NCBI GenBank assembly: GCA_009763385.1
Contig: CM019823.1
Span: 47,013,528-47,077,527, forward strand
Source of the DNA: Coix lacryma-jobi var. lacryma-jobi
Lineage: Eukaryota; Streptophyta; Magnoliopsida; Poales; Poaceae
Reading direction: 5' to 3'
Length of the DNA stretch: 64,000 bases
Below are positions 46,207-58,067 of the stretch, piece after piece (the first letter of the stretch is position 1; each line of letters starts with the position of its first letter). A program made the translations under genes and the position numbers. The notes under the pieces were generated by a model that ran no database searches, was not told the DNA's origin, and worked only from the letters and a program-made list of their open reading frames with translations.

Positions 46207-47442
46207 TGTAAGGACCTGTGTGGCCTAGAGGGGGGGTGAATAGGCCTGTCAAAAATCACAGCTCAAAACTTAATTAGATAAGCCCGGCACTACCGCTCTG
46301 TGCCCGGCACTGCCGGCCTCAGCCCGGTACTGCCGCGCAGAGTAGAATCTGAGACTGCAATTCGAAATCCAGCCACAGCAAACTGATTCTATATGAATGG
46401 AAATGTTACAACAAGTTTCTGAACCAGCAGAACCAACTCTAACAAGCCAAAGATGAAGTATAGAGTAGATCGGGCCAAACCCTAGAATCTATCACAAGCT
46501 CACAAGTATGAAGTATGAACACAAGTAAGCACAAGAGACAAGTGATTTATCCCGTGGTTTAGCTCGCCACCAAGGCTTGCCTACCTCCACGTTGTTGAGG
46601 TTGACCACTTAGGTCATGAGCTTTGCAACTCTACCTCGTTCTCAAGTCAAGGAACCAAATCCTTGAGGTGAGGGGTAATAATACTAGCTGCACAAGCGAT
46701 TACAAACCTCCCTAGGCCGCCACACAAGTTGGCAAGGCTCTAGGGCGACGCCTAGCCGGCTAGGGTTCCAAGAACCCAAGAGTAATAGAAGCAAATCCAC
46801 CGGCTATGGCTCAAATCAAGTGCTCTAGGAAGTAGATCTCAGCTAGGGCTTCTCTTTGGTGAAGGTTTGAGACTCTAACTCACTTGGAATCACTAGGAAT
46901 CAAAGATTAGGTGAGAGAGAACTTGGGGGGCCTTCAATGGGGAGAGGAAGCCTTGACTGGAGGTAGGAAAAGAGTTATGGTCGTGGATAACCGTTGGGGT
47001 GGCAGGGAGATGGAGTAAATATCCCCTGTCTTCCAACGGTTACAACAAGTCGCGGCAGTGTCGACCTTAGCCTGGCAGTGCCGCGGCCCGGCACTGCCGC
47101 GCCTACCAATCAGACAGAGACAGATCTGAATTCAGTGCAGCTGTCTTTGGTTAGGAATGAGGATGGCTTGGGTTGGTTTGAGCACATGTCATTCAGCCAT
47201 AGCAATGTATTTGCATTCCCCCTTGATAGTACGGTATTCCTATAACTCAAATTCAAATGAAAAAGCTTGATATAGCACTTTGAGTCCGGATCCGATGAAA
47301 TATAGTATGAGGGGTCCACCAACACATATGCACCATCCTTTCTTAACATTAACCTACTTGTCATCTTCATAAATCTCATTAGTTCTCCAATCATGTGGTC
47401 ATTATCACCAAAACCCACAAATAGGGCTTGATTTCACTTACA
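46207..47442 (-). repeat. 3' LTR of element D
   Basis: A 1236 bp repeat with ends TGTAAG...CTTACA, preceded on the minus strand by AAAAAGGGGGAGAT. Palindrome clusters at 46281-46340 and 47051-47103 have three copies each instead of the four in A. Confidence 0.9.
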
Positions 47443-47728
47443 ATCTCCCCCTTTTTGGTGATTGATGACAACACAATCGAAGCTTACAATAAAAGGGTAC
47501 AATACTTGAGATTTAGAAGCTTAGGTGTGAAACCTCCCCCTAAATGTGTGAATGAGAGGTGAAATCTCAAAATGGCATTAGAGACCAACATTCACATATT
47601 CAAGAGTGAGAAATAGGTTCAGTTTCACATCTAATAGCTTTGTGGGGTGCAACTAAACTGTGTCAAGAATAATACGTGATGCGAATGACAGTTTAAGCAC
47701 ATCAGAGAGGTTTGCTGCCTGTCAGCCA

Positions 47729-47801
47729 GAGCGGCACTGCCGCTCTAGGCGCGGCACTGCCGGAGCCCGGCACTGCCGGCCTGGGAGCGGCACTGCCGCT
47801 C
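47729..47801. repeat. Palindrome cluster between env-like ORF and LTR (D)
   Basis: Four copies. The first and last are complete 17-base odd-centred dyads GAGCGGCACTGCCGCTC; the third is CCGGCACTGCCGG. Confidence 0.8.
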
Positions 47802-48112
47802 AGACTTCCAGACAGCAAACGCAGCGGAAAATAACACAGCCACAAAGCAATATACTCAACAAGACTAAACAGAATATGACAAGCTAGATAAGCAGGTAAA
47901 AGTACATGTCCACATCCAAGCCTAAGAAGTAGCAACATAGAGTATTACAAATTAGAGTTTTGAACGAAACAAACTCCCTCACAACTCACAACTACTAAAA
48001 GATGGGGACATGAACAAGAAGTGTTGTACCCCCTTCTCTTCGCCTAATTCTCCCCCTTTGGCAACAAATCACCAAAAAGAGAGAATTAGAGAAGAGAAGA
48101 GTGTCCAAACAC

Positions 48113-49654
48113 TCACTCATCATCAGACGCTATGGTGTCCCACTGAACCTCGCCCTCATCATCATCACCATCATCGTCGTCGTCGGACTCTACCACGGCC
48201 TTCCCATGACGATGGGTAGTACTGGTGTAGCGGGTTGAGGCACGTGTAGAGTGACGTGACGGCTCAGGCACTATCTCCTCCTGCTCCTCGGCGTCATCTG
48301 AGTCTATATCATCTGAGTCAAGACTAGAGAGGTCGAAGTGAGGTGGAGAGCGGGGTGGAGGTAACGGCGAACGACCCGCCCGCTCTCGCTCTGCACGCTG
48401 CTCAACAAGTGCCTGGTGAGCTGTCTGAGCTGCGTAGGTGCAGGTAGAGACGATGGCCTTGATCCATCTGGCCAACTTGCTCTTCTTCTTCCTTTGATAG
48501 GAAGGGCGGGAGCTCTCTGGCCTATCAACTGCTGCTGCCTCTGCTGCTGCTGCCCTCTTCTTCTCCGCCCTATATGGCTCATGCAGCCCATCCTTGGCAA
48601 AGGTGTAGCCGGAAACCATCTCTATCATGAACATGATGTAGGGGGCATAGAGAACTGCCTTCCTAGCATCCTCGGCTGCCACCTGTAGCTCGGTCCAAAT
48701 GAAGCTGGAGATGGAGAAGTGGTTTGCCCCAGGGGCCATCCTAGCCAACATGTTCCTGTCATATCCATACAGGTTAGAATGGGAACCACTCTTGGGGTTA
48801 AGAGTCTGCCTGAATATGTTGTTCAACATGTAATAGAAGCCTTTCAGCCCCTTGACCAACCCGTCTGCCTTCCGAGGATCCTCATACATGAAAGCAATCT
48901 CACTATCAGTCAATGTCCTCCCCTGGTGCAGACTATCAAGCTCTCTATCCCCGCTGCCCAAACCGAGAATCCTAGCAAAGGTCTCATAAGAGACCTTGTA
49001 GTGACGTCCCTCGGTCATCTAGTGCATCTCCTCAACCACATTATCAACATAGAGTGTTGCATGAAATTGATGGATGATCTCGGTATTCTAGTTGTAACTG
49101 AAACCCATCAAGTCATACATGTTCCTCGCTTTGCATGCAGCCACCACTCTGTTGATGTCACGATCAGCCTTGCTCTCAAGATGCTCCCAATCAACATACT
49201 TCATACTTAGAATCTTCTGCTTCTTGGCATTGTACAGGACTGAGCGATAGAAGTCAGAATGGAACTCATTCCAGAACCTGTAGTCAATGCCCATGTCCTT
49301 CTGATTGTTGTATGGATTGAGCTGGCGTTGTGTCTTTACTGAGCTGAACTGCTGGTAGTAAGACACAGGCTGCCTGTCCCTGGTGTCCTGAGGAGGCCTC
49401 TCCTGCACATCCTCTGTGTATGGCTGCCGGTGGGCTCGGCTGACCTCTGCAAGATGCTCTGGAGTGTTGGGATAAAGGTCATCCCGAATCTGTCTTCCTT
49501 GCATCTGCAGGCGAGCCTCATCACGGATCTGCTGCCGTGCTGAAGTATCTCCTTGGGAGCTAGAGCCACCTCGACGAGATGGCTACTTGCTCCTCCCCCT
49601 GAGCGGATCCATCCTCTGCTTCACCCTTCTCTCATCTCCTCTTCCGCCCGACAT
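48113..49654 (-). pseudogene. Env-like ORF of element D (three nonsense changes)
   Basis: This aligns along its full 513 codons with the intact ORF of A; start ATG at 49654 after TGTTTTAG. There are no frameshifts, but three in-frame TAG codons: one near 49581 (Gln codon in A), and two where A has Trp, near 49089 (YNWNTE) and 49019 (MHWMTE). The hydrophobic segment LYAPYIMFMIEMVSGY, Lys-rich stretch and acidic tail are kept. Confidence 0.85.
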
Positions 49655-49763
49655 CTAAAACATGAAAATTGCGAATTAGAAGACTGCATAAGGGCTGGTA
49701 GGTTATAGTGAGGCAATAGGCTTTGATGGATAAGGTGTTACTTGGATCAAGTTTCTGCTCATG

Positions 49764-49813
49764 GTCCGGCACTGCCGCTCGGCACTACCGCGCAGAGCGC
49801 GGCACTGCCGCGT
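49764..49813. repeat. Palindrome cluster before the env-like ORF (D)
   Basis: Three copies in the predicted intron; corresponds to A2. In element C the recombination junction lies in the first of these. Confidence 0.75.
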
Positions 49814-49964
49814 GGGCAGACCGAACCTGAGCCAGGGAACACCACATCCATCATCTCTACTACCTCCCTATCATCTACAAACCCTTCTACAACCTCTAAA
49901 TACAATAGCCATGGCGCATTTTACAAATCAGGAAAACTAGGGTTAGGGATTTTGAAATAGTCAC

Positions 49965-50240
49965 CTTGAGATGGAGAGAAGAGGGAAACCCGAAGGGAAG
50001 TGGAAGCTGCACCGAAGGGGATCCCAGAGCAGCACCACCGGTGGCCGGAGACGCCGGGAAGAAGCCCGAAGAGGAGGCCAGCCGCCGGTTGCCTTCGGTC
50101 GCCCGAGAGAGAGAGAGAGAGAGAGGGAGAAAGGTGCGGTCACGGGCTGGGGTAAAACTGAGGGAGAGAGAGAGAGAGGGTGAGACCGGGGTAGAGTAAG
50201 AAGGATTTTTCCTCGGCCCCACACGGTAACAAATCGATTC
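49965..50240 (-). promoter_or_regulatory. Pyrimidine-rich leader of the env-like gene (D)
   Basis: On the minus strand: GTTTGTTACCGTGTGGGGCC, long CT runs, then the donor CTCAAG|GTGACT at 49965. It matches 5715-5976 of element A with diverged middle sequence but conserved ends. Confidence 0.45.
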
Positions 50241-50258
50241 CTGCTGAATCAATAAGTC

Positions 50259-50328
50259 ACGGCACTACCGCGCCTGTCGCGGCACTGCCGGGGCCCGGCA
50301 CCTCCGCGCCTGGCCCGACACTGCCGGA
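50259..50328. repeat. Palindrome cluster after pol (D)
   Basis: Four copies, two degenerate (CGGCACCTCCG, CGACACTGCCG). Corresponds to A1. Confidence 0.7.
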
Positions 50329-50547
50329 CAGTTACCACCAGAACAGAATTATCTCTAAGCTACTACAACTCTTCCTTGGAGTGGACACGCACAACTTGCA
50401 GGTTATGACCAGTGACAATCAATCAATACAGAACGATGGTCATATTAGGCAAGTTTCTTTCTTAAAGGTTTTGAAACACAATATATAAAAGTTTTGAAAT
50501 TGGTTTTGCCTAGGTCATACTAGTTGATCAATCAAGCATGCTAGGTT

Positions 50548-53500
50548 TCAAACTACGTTACGAGAGTCAAGTATATTTAGTTCACTTCTTAAAGCACAAA
50601 ACCTTGACTCATCGAGAGGCTTAGTGAAGATATCCGCTAGTTGTTTGTCGGTGCTCACATGACGAATTGCGATATCTCCTTTGATTTCGTGATCTCTCAA
50701 GAAATGATGTCGGATGTCTATATGTTTGGTTCTTGAGTGACTCACTGGGTTGTTTGCAAGTTTTATGGCACTTTCATTGTCACACAAGAGTGGGATATGG
50801 GTGAAATGACATCTGAAGTCACGAAGGGTTTGCCTCATCCAAAGTAGTTGCGCACAACATGCACCTGCTGCAACATACTCTGCCTCGGCTGTGGATAGGG
50901 CTACACAATTTTGCTTTTTAGAACCCCAAGACACTAAGGAGCATCCAAGGAATTGACATGTCCCTGAAGTGCTTTTTCGATCTACTTTACAACCGGCATA
51001 ATCGGAATCCGAATAGCCAAGTAGTTCGAACTTGGAGCCCTTAGGATACCACAAGCCAAGGTTTGGTGTGTGAACTAGATATCTCAAGATTCTCTTAACG
51101 GCCACTAGGTGGCACTCTTTCGGGTTAGCTTGAAATCTAGCACACATGCACACACTAAGCATAATATTGGGCCTAGATGCGCATAAGTAAAGAAGAGAGC
51201 CGATCATGGAGCGATATACCTTGATGTCCACGGCTTTCCCTTCCACATTGAGATCAAGATGTCCATTAGTTGGCATGGGAGTTTTGATAGGCTTGGCGTT
51301 CACCATTTCAAACTTCCTCAACATATCATGGGTGTACTTGGTTTGGCAAAGAAAAGTCCCTTCCTTCAATTGCTTGATTTGAAAACCAAGGAAGAACTTG
51401 AGCTCACCCATCATAGACATCTCAAATCTCTTAGTCATGATCCTACTAAACTCTCACAAAAGGATTTGTTAGTACTACCAAATATTATGTCATCGACATA
51501 TATTTGGCACACAAAAATATCTCCATTGACTTTATGAGTGAAGAGAGTAGGATCGGCTTTGCCTATTTCAAAGCCTTGTTTAAGCAAGAATTCCTTAAGG
51601 CATTCATACCATGCTCTAGGTGCTTGTTTAAGCCCATAGAGCGCCTTTTGGAGTTTGAAGACATGGTTGGGGAACTTGGGATCTTCAAAAACCGGTGGTT
51701 GCTCAACATACACCAACTCTTGTATGGGGCCATTGAGAAATGCACTCTTCACATCCATTTGATATAGCTTGAAGTTGTGATGGGCTGCATAGGCTAGAAG
51801 AATCCGAATGGCTTCAAGCCTAGCAACCGGTGCATATGTTTCTTCAAAGTCCAAACCCTCTACTTGAGTGAAGCCTTGAGCTACCAATCTTGCCTTGTTC
51901 CTTGTCACCACACCTTCTTCATCTTGCTTGTTGCGGAAGACCCATTTGGTACCAATCACATTGGTATTTGGTCTTTCCACAAGTGACCATACTTGATTGC
52001 GCTCGAAGTTGTTTAGCTCCTCTTGCATGGCCATCACCCAATCTGGATCTTCAAGAGCTTCTTCTACCTTGAGAGGTTCCAAAGAGGAAACAAACGAGTA
52101 ATATTGACAGAAATTTGCCAAATGAGAGCGTGTTGTTACCCCTTTTCGAAGACTCCCAAGGATGTTGTCAACGGGATGGTCCCGTTGAATAGTTTGCTTG
52201 AGCCTTGGATGATCTATGTGTTCTGCTACATCTTCGACATCTTCTTCATCTTGCTCGAAGATGGGTTGTAGGTTCACTCCACGAAGTGGAGTGGCTACGG
52301 CTGCCCTGGAAGTGCCCGGTACTGCTGGGCTCTGCCCGGCACTGCCGGGGCTATGGCCGGCACTGCCGGAGACTGTATGTCACCAGTCCCAGCAGGGACT
52401 TCAGCTTGAGGACCATCCTGATCACTAGCCTGCTGTTCTTGTGGTCTAATATCACCGATGGCTAATTGCTTGATTGCTTCACAAGGTGGTTCCTCATTTC
52501 CTACAACAACTTCACCAACTTGCTCTACTTGAGAGCCGTTAGTTTCATCAAACATCACGTCTATTGCTATTTCAACCTTGCCGGAGGCCTTGTTGAAAAC
52601 ACGATAGGCATGCTCGTTTGATCCATAACCGAGAAGAAAACTTTCATCAACCTTAGATGCGAACTTAGAGGCTTTGGGCTTCTTGTTCAATATGAAGCAT
52701 TTGCACCCAAAGACTCTAAAGTAAGACACCTTTGGCTTGTTACCGGTGAGCAGCTCATATGAGGTCTTCTTTCTTCTCTTGTGGAGGTAGAGGCGGTTGA
52801 TTGCATGGCAAGCGGTATTGACGGCTTCGGCCCAAAAGATGTCCGGCGTCTTGTACTCATCTAGCATTGTCCTTGCCATGTCAATGAGTGTTCTATTCTT
52901 CCTATCTACCACACCATTTTGTTGAGGGGTGTAAGGAACTGAAAATTCATGCTTGATGCCCTCCTCATCAAGAAACTCATCCACTTGGGTGTTGCGGAAT
53001 TCGGTTCCGTTGTCACTACGAACTTTCTTGATGTTGAAACCGAACTCCCTTTGAGATCTCCATATGAACATCTTGACCTTCTCTTGCACTATACTTTTGT
53101 CATGCATAAAGAATACCCAAGTGAAACGAGAAAAATCATCAACAATAACAAGACCATGTTTGTTACCGCCGATGCTAAGGTTGGCAACCGGTCCAAAGAG
53201 ATCCATGTGGATCAACTCCAATGGATGAGTAGTAGTGTCATAGCTCTTTGGTTTGTGTGGTACGCCTACTTGTTTTCTGGCTTGGCAAGCTCCACATACT
53301 CTGTCTTTCTCAAAATCAACATTTGTTAGTCCTAGGATGTGGTTGTCTTTTTGAAGTTTGGCCAAGTTCCTCATCCCAACATGAGCTAGTCGGCGGTGCC
53401 ATAACCAACCCATGCTAGATTTTGCCACTAAACAAGTCTCAAGTTTGGCTTCACTTTTGTTGAAATCAACTAAGTAAAGCTTCCCTTTCAAACGACCCGT

Positions 53501-53977
53501 AAAGACAATAGAGGAATCATCCCTTCTAAAGACTTCCACACCCTCATCCGTAAAGAGACAATTGAAACCCATCCCACACAATTGTGAAACGGATAACAAG
53601 TTGTAACTCAACGAATCAACATGCAAGACATTAGTAATTGAATGCTCAAGTGTGATAGGCAACTTTACCAAGTACCTAACACATCCCCCTTGGAGTTATC
53701 ACCGAAAATGATGTTTTCACTTTGCATTTGAAGTTGGGGAATATGATGAGAACATACTCCTTTCTCCGGTCATATGATTTGTACATCCACTATCAAGCAC
53801 CCAACTTGATCCACCGGAGGAGTATGCCTGCAAAACAAGTTTAGTTCCTAGGTTTAGGTCCCCAATTGATATTGGGGCCTTGCAAGTTAGTCACAAGTAT
53901 CTTAGGAACCCAAATACACTTGTCGGTTGTCCTCTTGTTATTACCAACATATTTCGCAACAACTTTACCACTGTTGT
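50548..53977 (-). pseudogene. Pol of element D: protease, integrase, RT, RNase H (broken)
   Basis: From the right: protease WVLDSGCTNHMTGE (about 53810-53770), frameshift, integrase HHCC (RRLAHVGMRNL ... CGACQARKQ), catalytic core MDLFGP and KVRSDNGTEF, but QNGVVDRKNR has Asp where the catalytic Glu is expected. The IN-RT linker contains palindromes (52314-52370) and a frameshift that gives a stop at 52295. RT follows (52277-51435) with KLYQMDVKSAFLNG and YVDDIIFGS, a one-base loss near 51455, and then RNase H to TAA-side end 50548 (ADIFTKPL). The copy is not functional as it stands. Confidence 0.85.
52314..52370. repeat. Palindrome cluster inside pol (IN-RT linker, D)
   Basis: Three copies (CGGTACTGCTG, CGGCACTGCCG, CGGCACTGCCG) fall inside the pol reading frame, where they code for Ala, Val, Pro-rich sequence (SPAVPAIAPAVPG). 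Confidence 0.75.
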
Positions 53978-54477
53978 NNNNNNNNNNNNNNNNNNNNNNN
54001 NNNNNNNNNNNNNNNNNNNNNNNNNNNNNNNNNNNNNNNNNNNNNNNNNNNNNNNNNNNNNNNNNNNNNNNNNNNNNNNNNNNNNNNNNNNNNNNNNNNN
54101 NNNNNNNNNNNNNNNNNNNNNNNNNNNNNNNNNNNNNNNNNNNNNNNNNNNNNNNNNNNNNNNNNNNNNNNNNNNNNNNNNNNNNNNNNNNNNNNNNNNN
54201 NNNNNNNNNNNNNNNNNNNNNNNNNNNNNNNNNNNNNNNNNNNNNNNNNNNNNNNNNNNNNNNNNNNNNNNNNNNNNNNNNNNNNNNNNNNNNNNNNNNN
54301 NNNNNNNNNNNNNNNNNNNNNNNNNNNNNNNNNNNNNNNNNNNNNNNNNNNNNNNNNNNNNNNNNNNNNNNNNNNNNNNNNNNNNNNNNNNNNNNNNNNN
54401 NNNNNNNNNNNNNNNNNNNNNNNNNNNNNNNNNNNNNNNNNNNNNNNNNNNNNNNNNNNNNNNNNNNNNNNNNNNNN
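53978..54477. other. Assembly gap 2 (500 N)
   Basis: Exactly 500 N. It should contain the gag and 5' LTR of D, then the 5' part of C; the sequence after the gap is neither, so a large piece is missing or the join is wrong. Confidence 0.99.
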
Positions 54478-55026
54478 GAGCTAAGTCACGACCGTCGATG
54501 AAGAGGAAGAGCCGGCAGGGGCGGTCGAATAGAGGCCGCGTCCGCCGGCGCGCTGCCGTTGTAGAGGCTGGGGTCACGCCAACGCCACCCACGGCGTTTG
54601 CACGACCCGGATCGGCGGACCGGATGGTGCGCGCCCGGTAGGGGTGCCCAAGCAGGGCCGCGTCCGGCGGCCGTAGCCAAAGCCGGGGCCAGGGCCGGAG
54701 CCTCACCCCGGATGGCGGCGTGCCCGCGCCGCGCACGCAGGGCGGGGAGCGGCCGCGGCCGTGTCGACGAGTGAGGGAGACGAGAGGAGGGAAACAAGCC
54801 TCATGAAGTCGATGAAGCACGAGTGAGGGAAAAACAATGAGTGGCATGGGGGAAAGAAAACGTCGTGGAAGATGAAAAGCCAGCGCGTTGATTTGCAAGC
54901 GATTCACAAGCGCGGGCGGCCGTCAGGACGCACTGTTGTGCTGACGTGGATAGGCCGAAATTGCTGGGAGGAACATGTGATTGTAGGAGAGAATTTGGCG
55001 CCACATAAATTAAAACTGCCGTCAAC
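54478..55026. other. GC-rich unassigned sequence
   Basis: 54478-54760 is very rich in CG dinucleotides and open on the minus strand up to the gap, which could be a first exon or 5' UTR of a gene reading toward the right-to-left direction, but no domain is recognised. 54800-55026 holds nothing clear. Confidence 0.35.
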
Positions 55027-55991
55027 GGGTCCCTTTGGTTTGCAGGTGAAACACGGGTGAAACGGAGGAATCGATCCTATAGGAAAAGCTAACGTCATCT
55101 CGCCTTTGGATTACAGGAATTTCAAAAAAAAAGTTTCCGTAGAATTCGATTCCTACGGCAAATTTTACAGGAATCAAACCATGAGCTCTGACTTCATGGA
55201 AAAATTCTTTGCGCAAAACTCGCACGCTCTCCAACATTTCCTATGGGTTCAGTTCCTACGGGAACGACACCAACCTGCCCCCCAAATCCTGTACTTTTCC
55301 CATTCCTATCCTCTCCATATTATGGGTGTGTTTAGATACCAAATTTTGCAAAATTTTTCTCTATAGCACTTTCGTTGTTATTTGACAAACTTTATCTAAC
55401 TATGGATCAACTAGGTTCAAAAGATTCGTCTCGATATGTACGTACTAAAAGTACAATTAGTTACTCCTACATTTAATGTTTCATGCATGTGTCGAAACAT
55501 TGATGTGATGGTTGATGTGATGGAGCGGATGTGAGGCCAGACGAATTGAAAACACAGGAATGGTAGTAAATAGAGAAAAGCGATAGGAATATAGTAGGAA
55601 AATAGAGGATTGGAAAAATACAGGAAAACAACTCAGTGAGTTGTTTGGAACACAGGAATTTTAAACATAGGAATTCGGAAACTAAATGGCAAAGAATTTT
55701 TGTGTTCGCTGCTGCTTCTCTACGCTTTGCCTCACGTGACCTCACGTGAACACGAATCTACTTTGTGTTGGCTGCTGCTTCTCTACGCTTTGCCTCGGAC
55801 TTCGTGATAGGAAGAGTGACCAAGAGATAGCAGTGGATTTTTTGTTTCCTCGGTTTTGAGAAAGGAAACAAACCTTTCCTTAGGAAAGGAAAGCTGCAAT
55901 CCTCCATTCTAAACGTACGGTGACATCAGCAAATAAAGGAATGCTATTCCTTTGATATTCCTATGAGAAAACTGCGATCCAAACGGGGCCT
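55027..55991. mobile_element. Tourist/Harbinger-like MITE with a nested MITE
   Basis: The left end GGGTCCCTTTGGTTTGCAG pairs with the right end CTGCGATCCAAACGGGGCC (inverted, about 14 of 19). The inside has AGGAAT/ATTCCT words typical of this group. A second MITE (about 55325-55520: GTGTTTAGATACC ... ATTTAATGTTTCATGCATG) lies within it. Ends are by eye. Confidence 0.45.
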
Positions 55992-56034
55992 GATTTGTAC
56001 GGTTTGTTAGGCAAATTGGGTACATGATGTTTGA

Positions 56035-56258
56035 GGCCTTGTTCAGTTCGCGAAATATTTGGCGAAAAGTTACTGTAGCACTTTCCTTGTTATTTGACAA
56101 ACTTTGTCCAAACATGATCCAACTAGACTCAAAAGATTCGTCTCGACATGAGCAGACTAAAAGTATAATTAGTTATTTTTTACCTACATTTAATGCTTCA
56201 TGCATGCGTCTAAAAATTACACTGCGCAAAATATTTTGGCTCTTTTGGCCAGCTGAAC
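56035..56258. mobile_element. GGCCTTGTTTA-family MITE, copy 2
   Basis: Starts GGCCTTGTTCAGTTCG and shares TTATTTGACAAACTTTGTCC, AAAGATTCGTCTCGA and ACATTTAATG words with the copies at 55325, 56364 and 57306. The right end is degenerate (TTTTGGCC). Confidence 0.6.
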
Positions 56259-56363
56259 GTGACCTGATTTTGTAATTCCGAGGAGGGAAATTGATATATC
56301 CGTACTACAGTACGGTTTGTTAGGAGTCAAATAGTTCGGAGGTGAAATTCCCTCCGTCGCTAA

Positions 56364-56588
56364 GGCCTTGTTTAGATGGAAAATTTTTTCATGTAACGTT
56401 TTCGTTGTTATTTGACAAACTCTGTCCAAATATGGACTACGTAGACTCCAAAGATTCGTCTCGACATGTACATACTAATACTAAAGTACAATTAGTTATT
56501 TGTTTTACCTACATTTAATGTTTCATGCATACCTCCGAACATTGATGTGATGGAAAATTTTGGAAAATAGGGGAACTAAATATGGCTC
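56364..56588. mobile_element. GGCCTTGTTTA-family MITE, copy 3
   Basis: Starts GGCCTTGTTTAGATGG and ends GGGGAACTAAATATGGC; same internal words as copy 2. Confidence 0.65.
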
Positions 56589-57305
56589 TTGAAATCTGTG
56601 TTTCTTTTATAGACACGTTTTCCGATAATTAAAAAGGGACAGAGGGGGTAGAAAGATGATACATATAGTACTGTAAATTTGAGAATCACAGTCACGGCAT
56701 ATCGGAGGTGCAGTGGAAGTTCCACTGTGGAACTGGATGTGTGCTGCACGAAAACACACCAACAGAGGCTGACGGTACGTCTTTTTACCTGTCGGCAATC
56801 CAGTACTGTTCAGAATCACATGTCACCAGTACGTACTGTACGTACACACACACGCGTCATCGGCCAGGTGCAGCGGCTGCATGGGCACACGGTCAACCGC
56901 ATCTGTTCCGCGACAGTGGGGGTGGGCGGGCGGCACACGCAGACGACGCAGACGCATGCGGGGTCTGGACTACAGACCACTGGATCACGAAAGGCGCGTC
57001 GCCGATTCGTCTCACCTCTCACGCAGCCATTAACCAGCCACCGAGTTGATTCCCTGGAAGGCTCGTGCCGCGTCCTGTTTCCGGTCTTCCGGCCAGCCAG
57101 ACGCCGCCGGTGCGCGCGCGTTTGGGTTCACATCGCGCTGTTCCGCAGGTTTTAGTGGTGAACAGGAGGTTTCATTGTAATGAGCTCAAAAGTCAAAACT
57201 GATGATGCATCGTAGCTACAGATACAGCTACAGGCCTACAGTCACCGTTAGCAGGGTCCTGGCTACAAAGCCGGATCGGTTGGGACATACGTACACAGTA
57301 TATAT
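56589..57305. other. Intergenic, nothing recognised
   Basis: GC-rich stretches with overlapping short ORFs (56679-57155) but no domain. Repeated ACACACACACG-like words near 56840. Confidence 0.45.
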
Positions 57306-57542
57306 GGCCTTGTTTACGTCGAAAAATTTTGCAAAATTTTTACTGTAGTCTTTTCGTTGTTATTTGACAAACTTTGTCCAAGGACTACGTAGACTCCAAA
57401 GATTCGTCTTGATATGTACATAATAAAAGTACAATTAGTTATTTTTTTTACCTACATTTAATGCTCTATGCATACGTCCGAACATTAATGTGATGGTTAA
57501 TGTGATGAAAAATTTTGGAAAATAGGGGGACTAAAGAAGGCC
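57306..57542. mobile_element. GGCCTTGTTTA-family MITE, copy 4 (best preserved)
   Basis: 237 bp, left end GGCCTTGTTTACG and right end GGGACTAAAGAAGGCC, an inverted pair of about 12 bp. No coding sequence. A clear target duplication was not identified. Confidence 0.75.
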
Positions 57543-57837
57543 ATAGACGATTTCGAGGTGTGGCGACTAGAGTGTGCTGGTGCTGCGCGCTATCATCGTC
57601 TCGTGCGGACGGTCAGGTCGTGCCATCAACCTCGGCGCTGTATGTCTCTGTCTGCCTCCCCGCGCGCCATGGTATGTCCTGGCTGTACGATGACCCATAC
57701 CGGCATACTACTACATGAAGCGTACAGTACAGGGGGCAATGTCATCAGTACGGCTATATATCGCCGTCGGCTTCGGGTGTTCGTTTCAGGGCAAAAAAAA
57801 AAAAAAAAAAATTCCCTATCACATCGAATATCGCGGC

Positions 57838-58067
57838 CCTAGTTTAGTCTATTAAAAATATACTAATTAAAAAACTAATTTGTCAGTCGGAAACTAATTC
57901 ACGAGACGAATCTATTAAACTTAATTAGTTCATGATTTGAAAACGTGGTGCTACAGTAAACATTCGCTAATGATAGATTAATTTATCTTAATAGATTCGT
58001 CTTAGTAATTAGCATATGGTATTGTAATTAGTTTTATAATTAATTTATTTTTAATAGACTAAACTAG
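57838..58067. mobile_element. MITE with TAGTTTAGTCTATTAAAAATA inverted ends
   Basis: The left end CCTAGTTTAGTCTATTAA and right end TTAATAGACTAAACTAG form an inverted repeat of about 22 bp around an AT-rich 230 bp element. The stretch just before (57787-57807) is a run of about 20 A. Confidence 0.75.

Larger units (their letters stand above)
46207..53977 (-). mobile_element. Sirevirus-like copia element D (3' LTR to protease)
   Basis: Minus strand: protease and integrase, RT, RNase H, leader, env-like ORF, polypurine tracts and 3' LTR. D is inserted in C: the C sequence continues up to GATCC (46202-46206), the expected target duplication, in the integrase gene just after the bases for GPVAYL. 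Gag and the 5' LTR are lost in gap 2. Several frameshifts and stops are present. Confidence 0.85.

Noticed and set aside
56679..57155. 158-codon ORF as a host gene
   Set aside because: No domain, unusual composition (Arg/Thr/Ser-rich), no splice or promoter support, and overlapping ORFs in two other frames.
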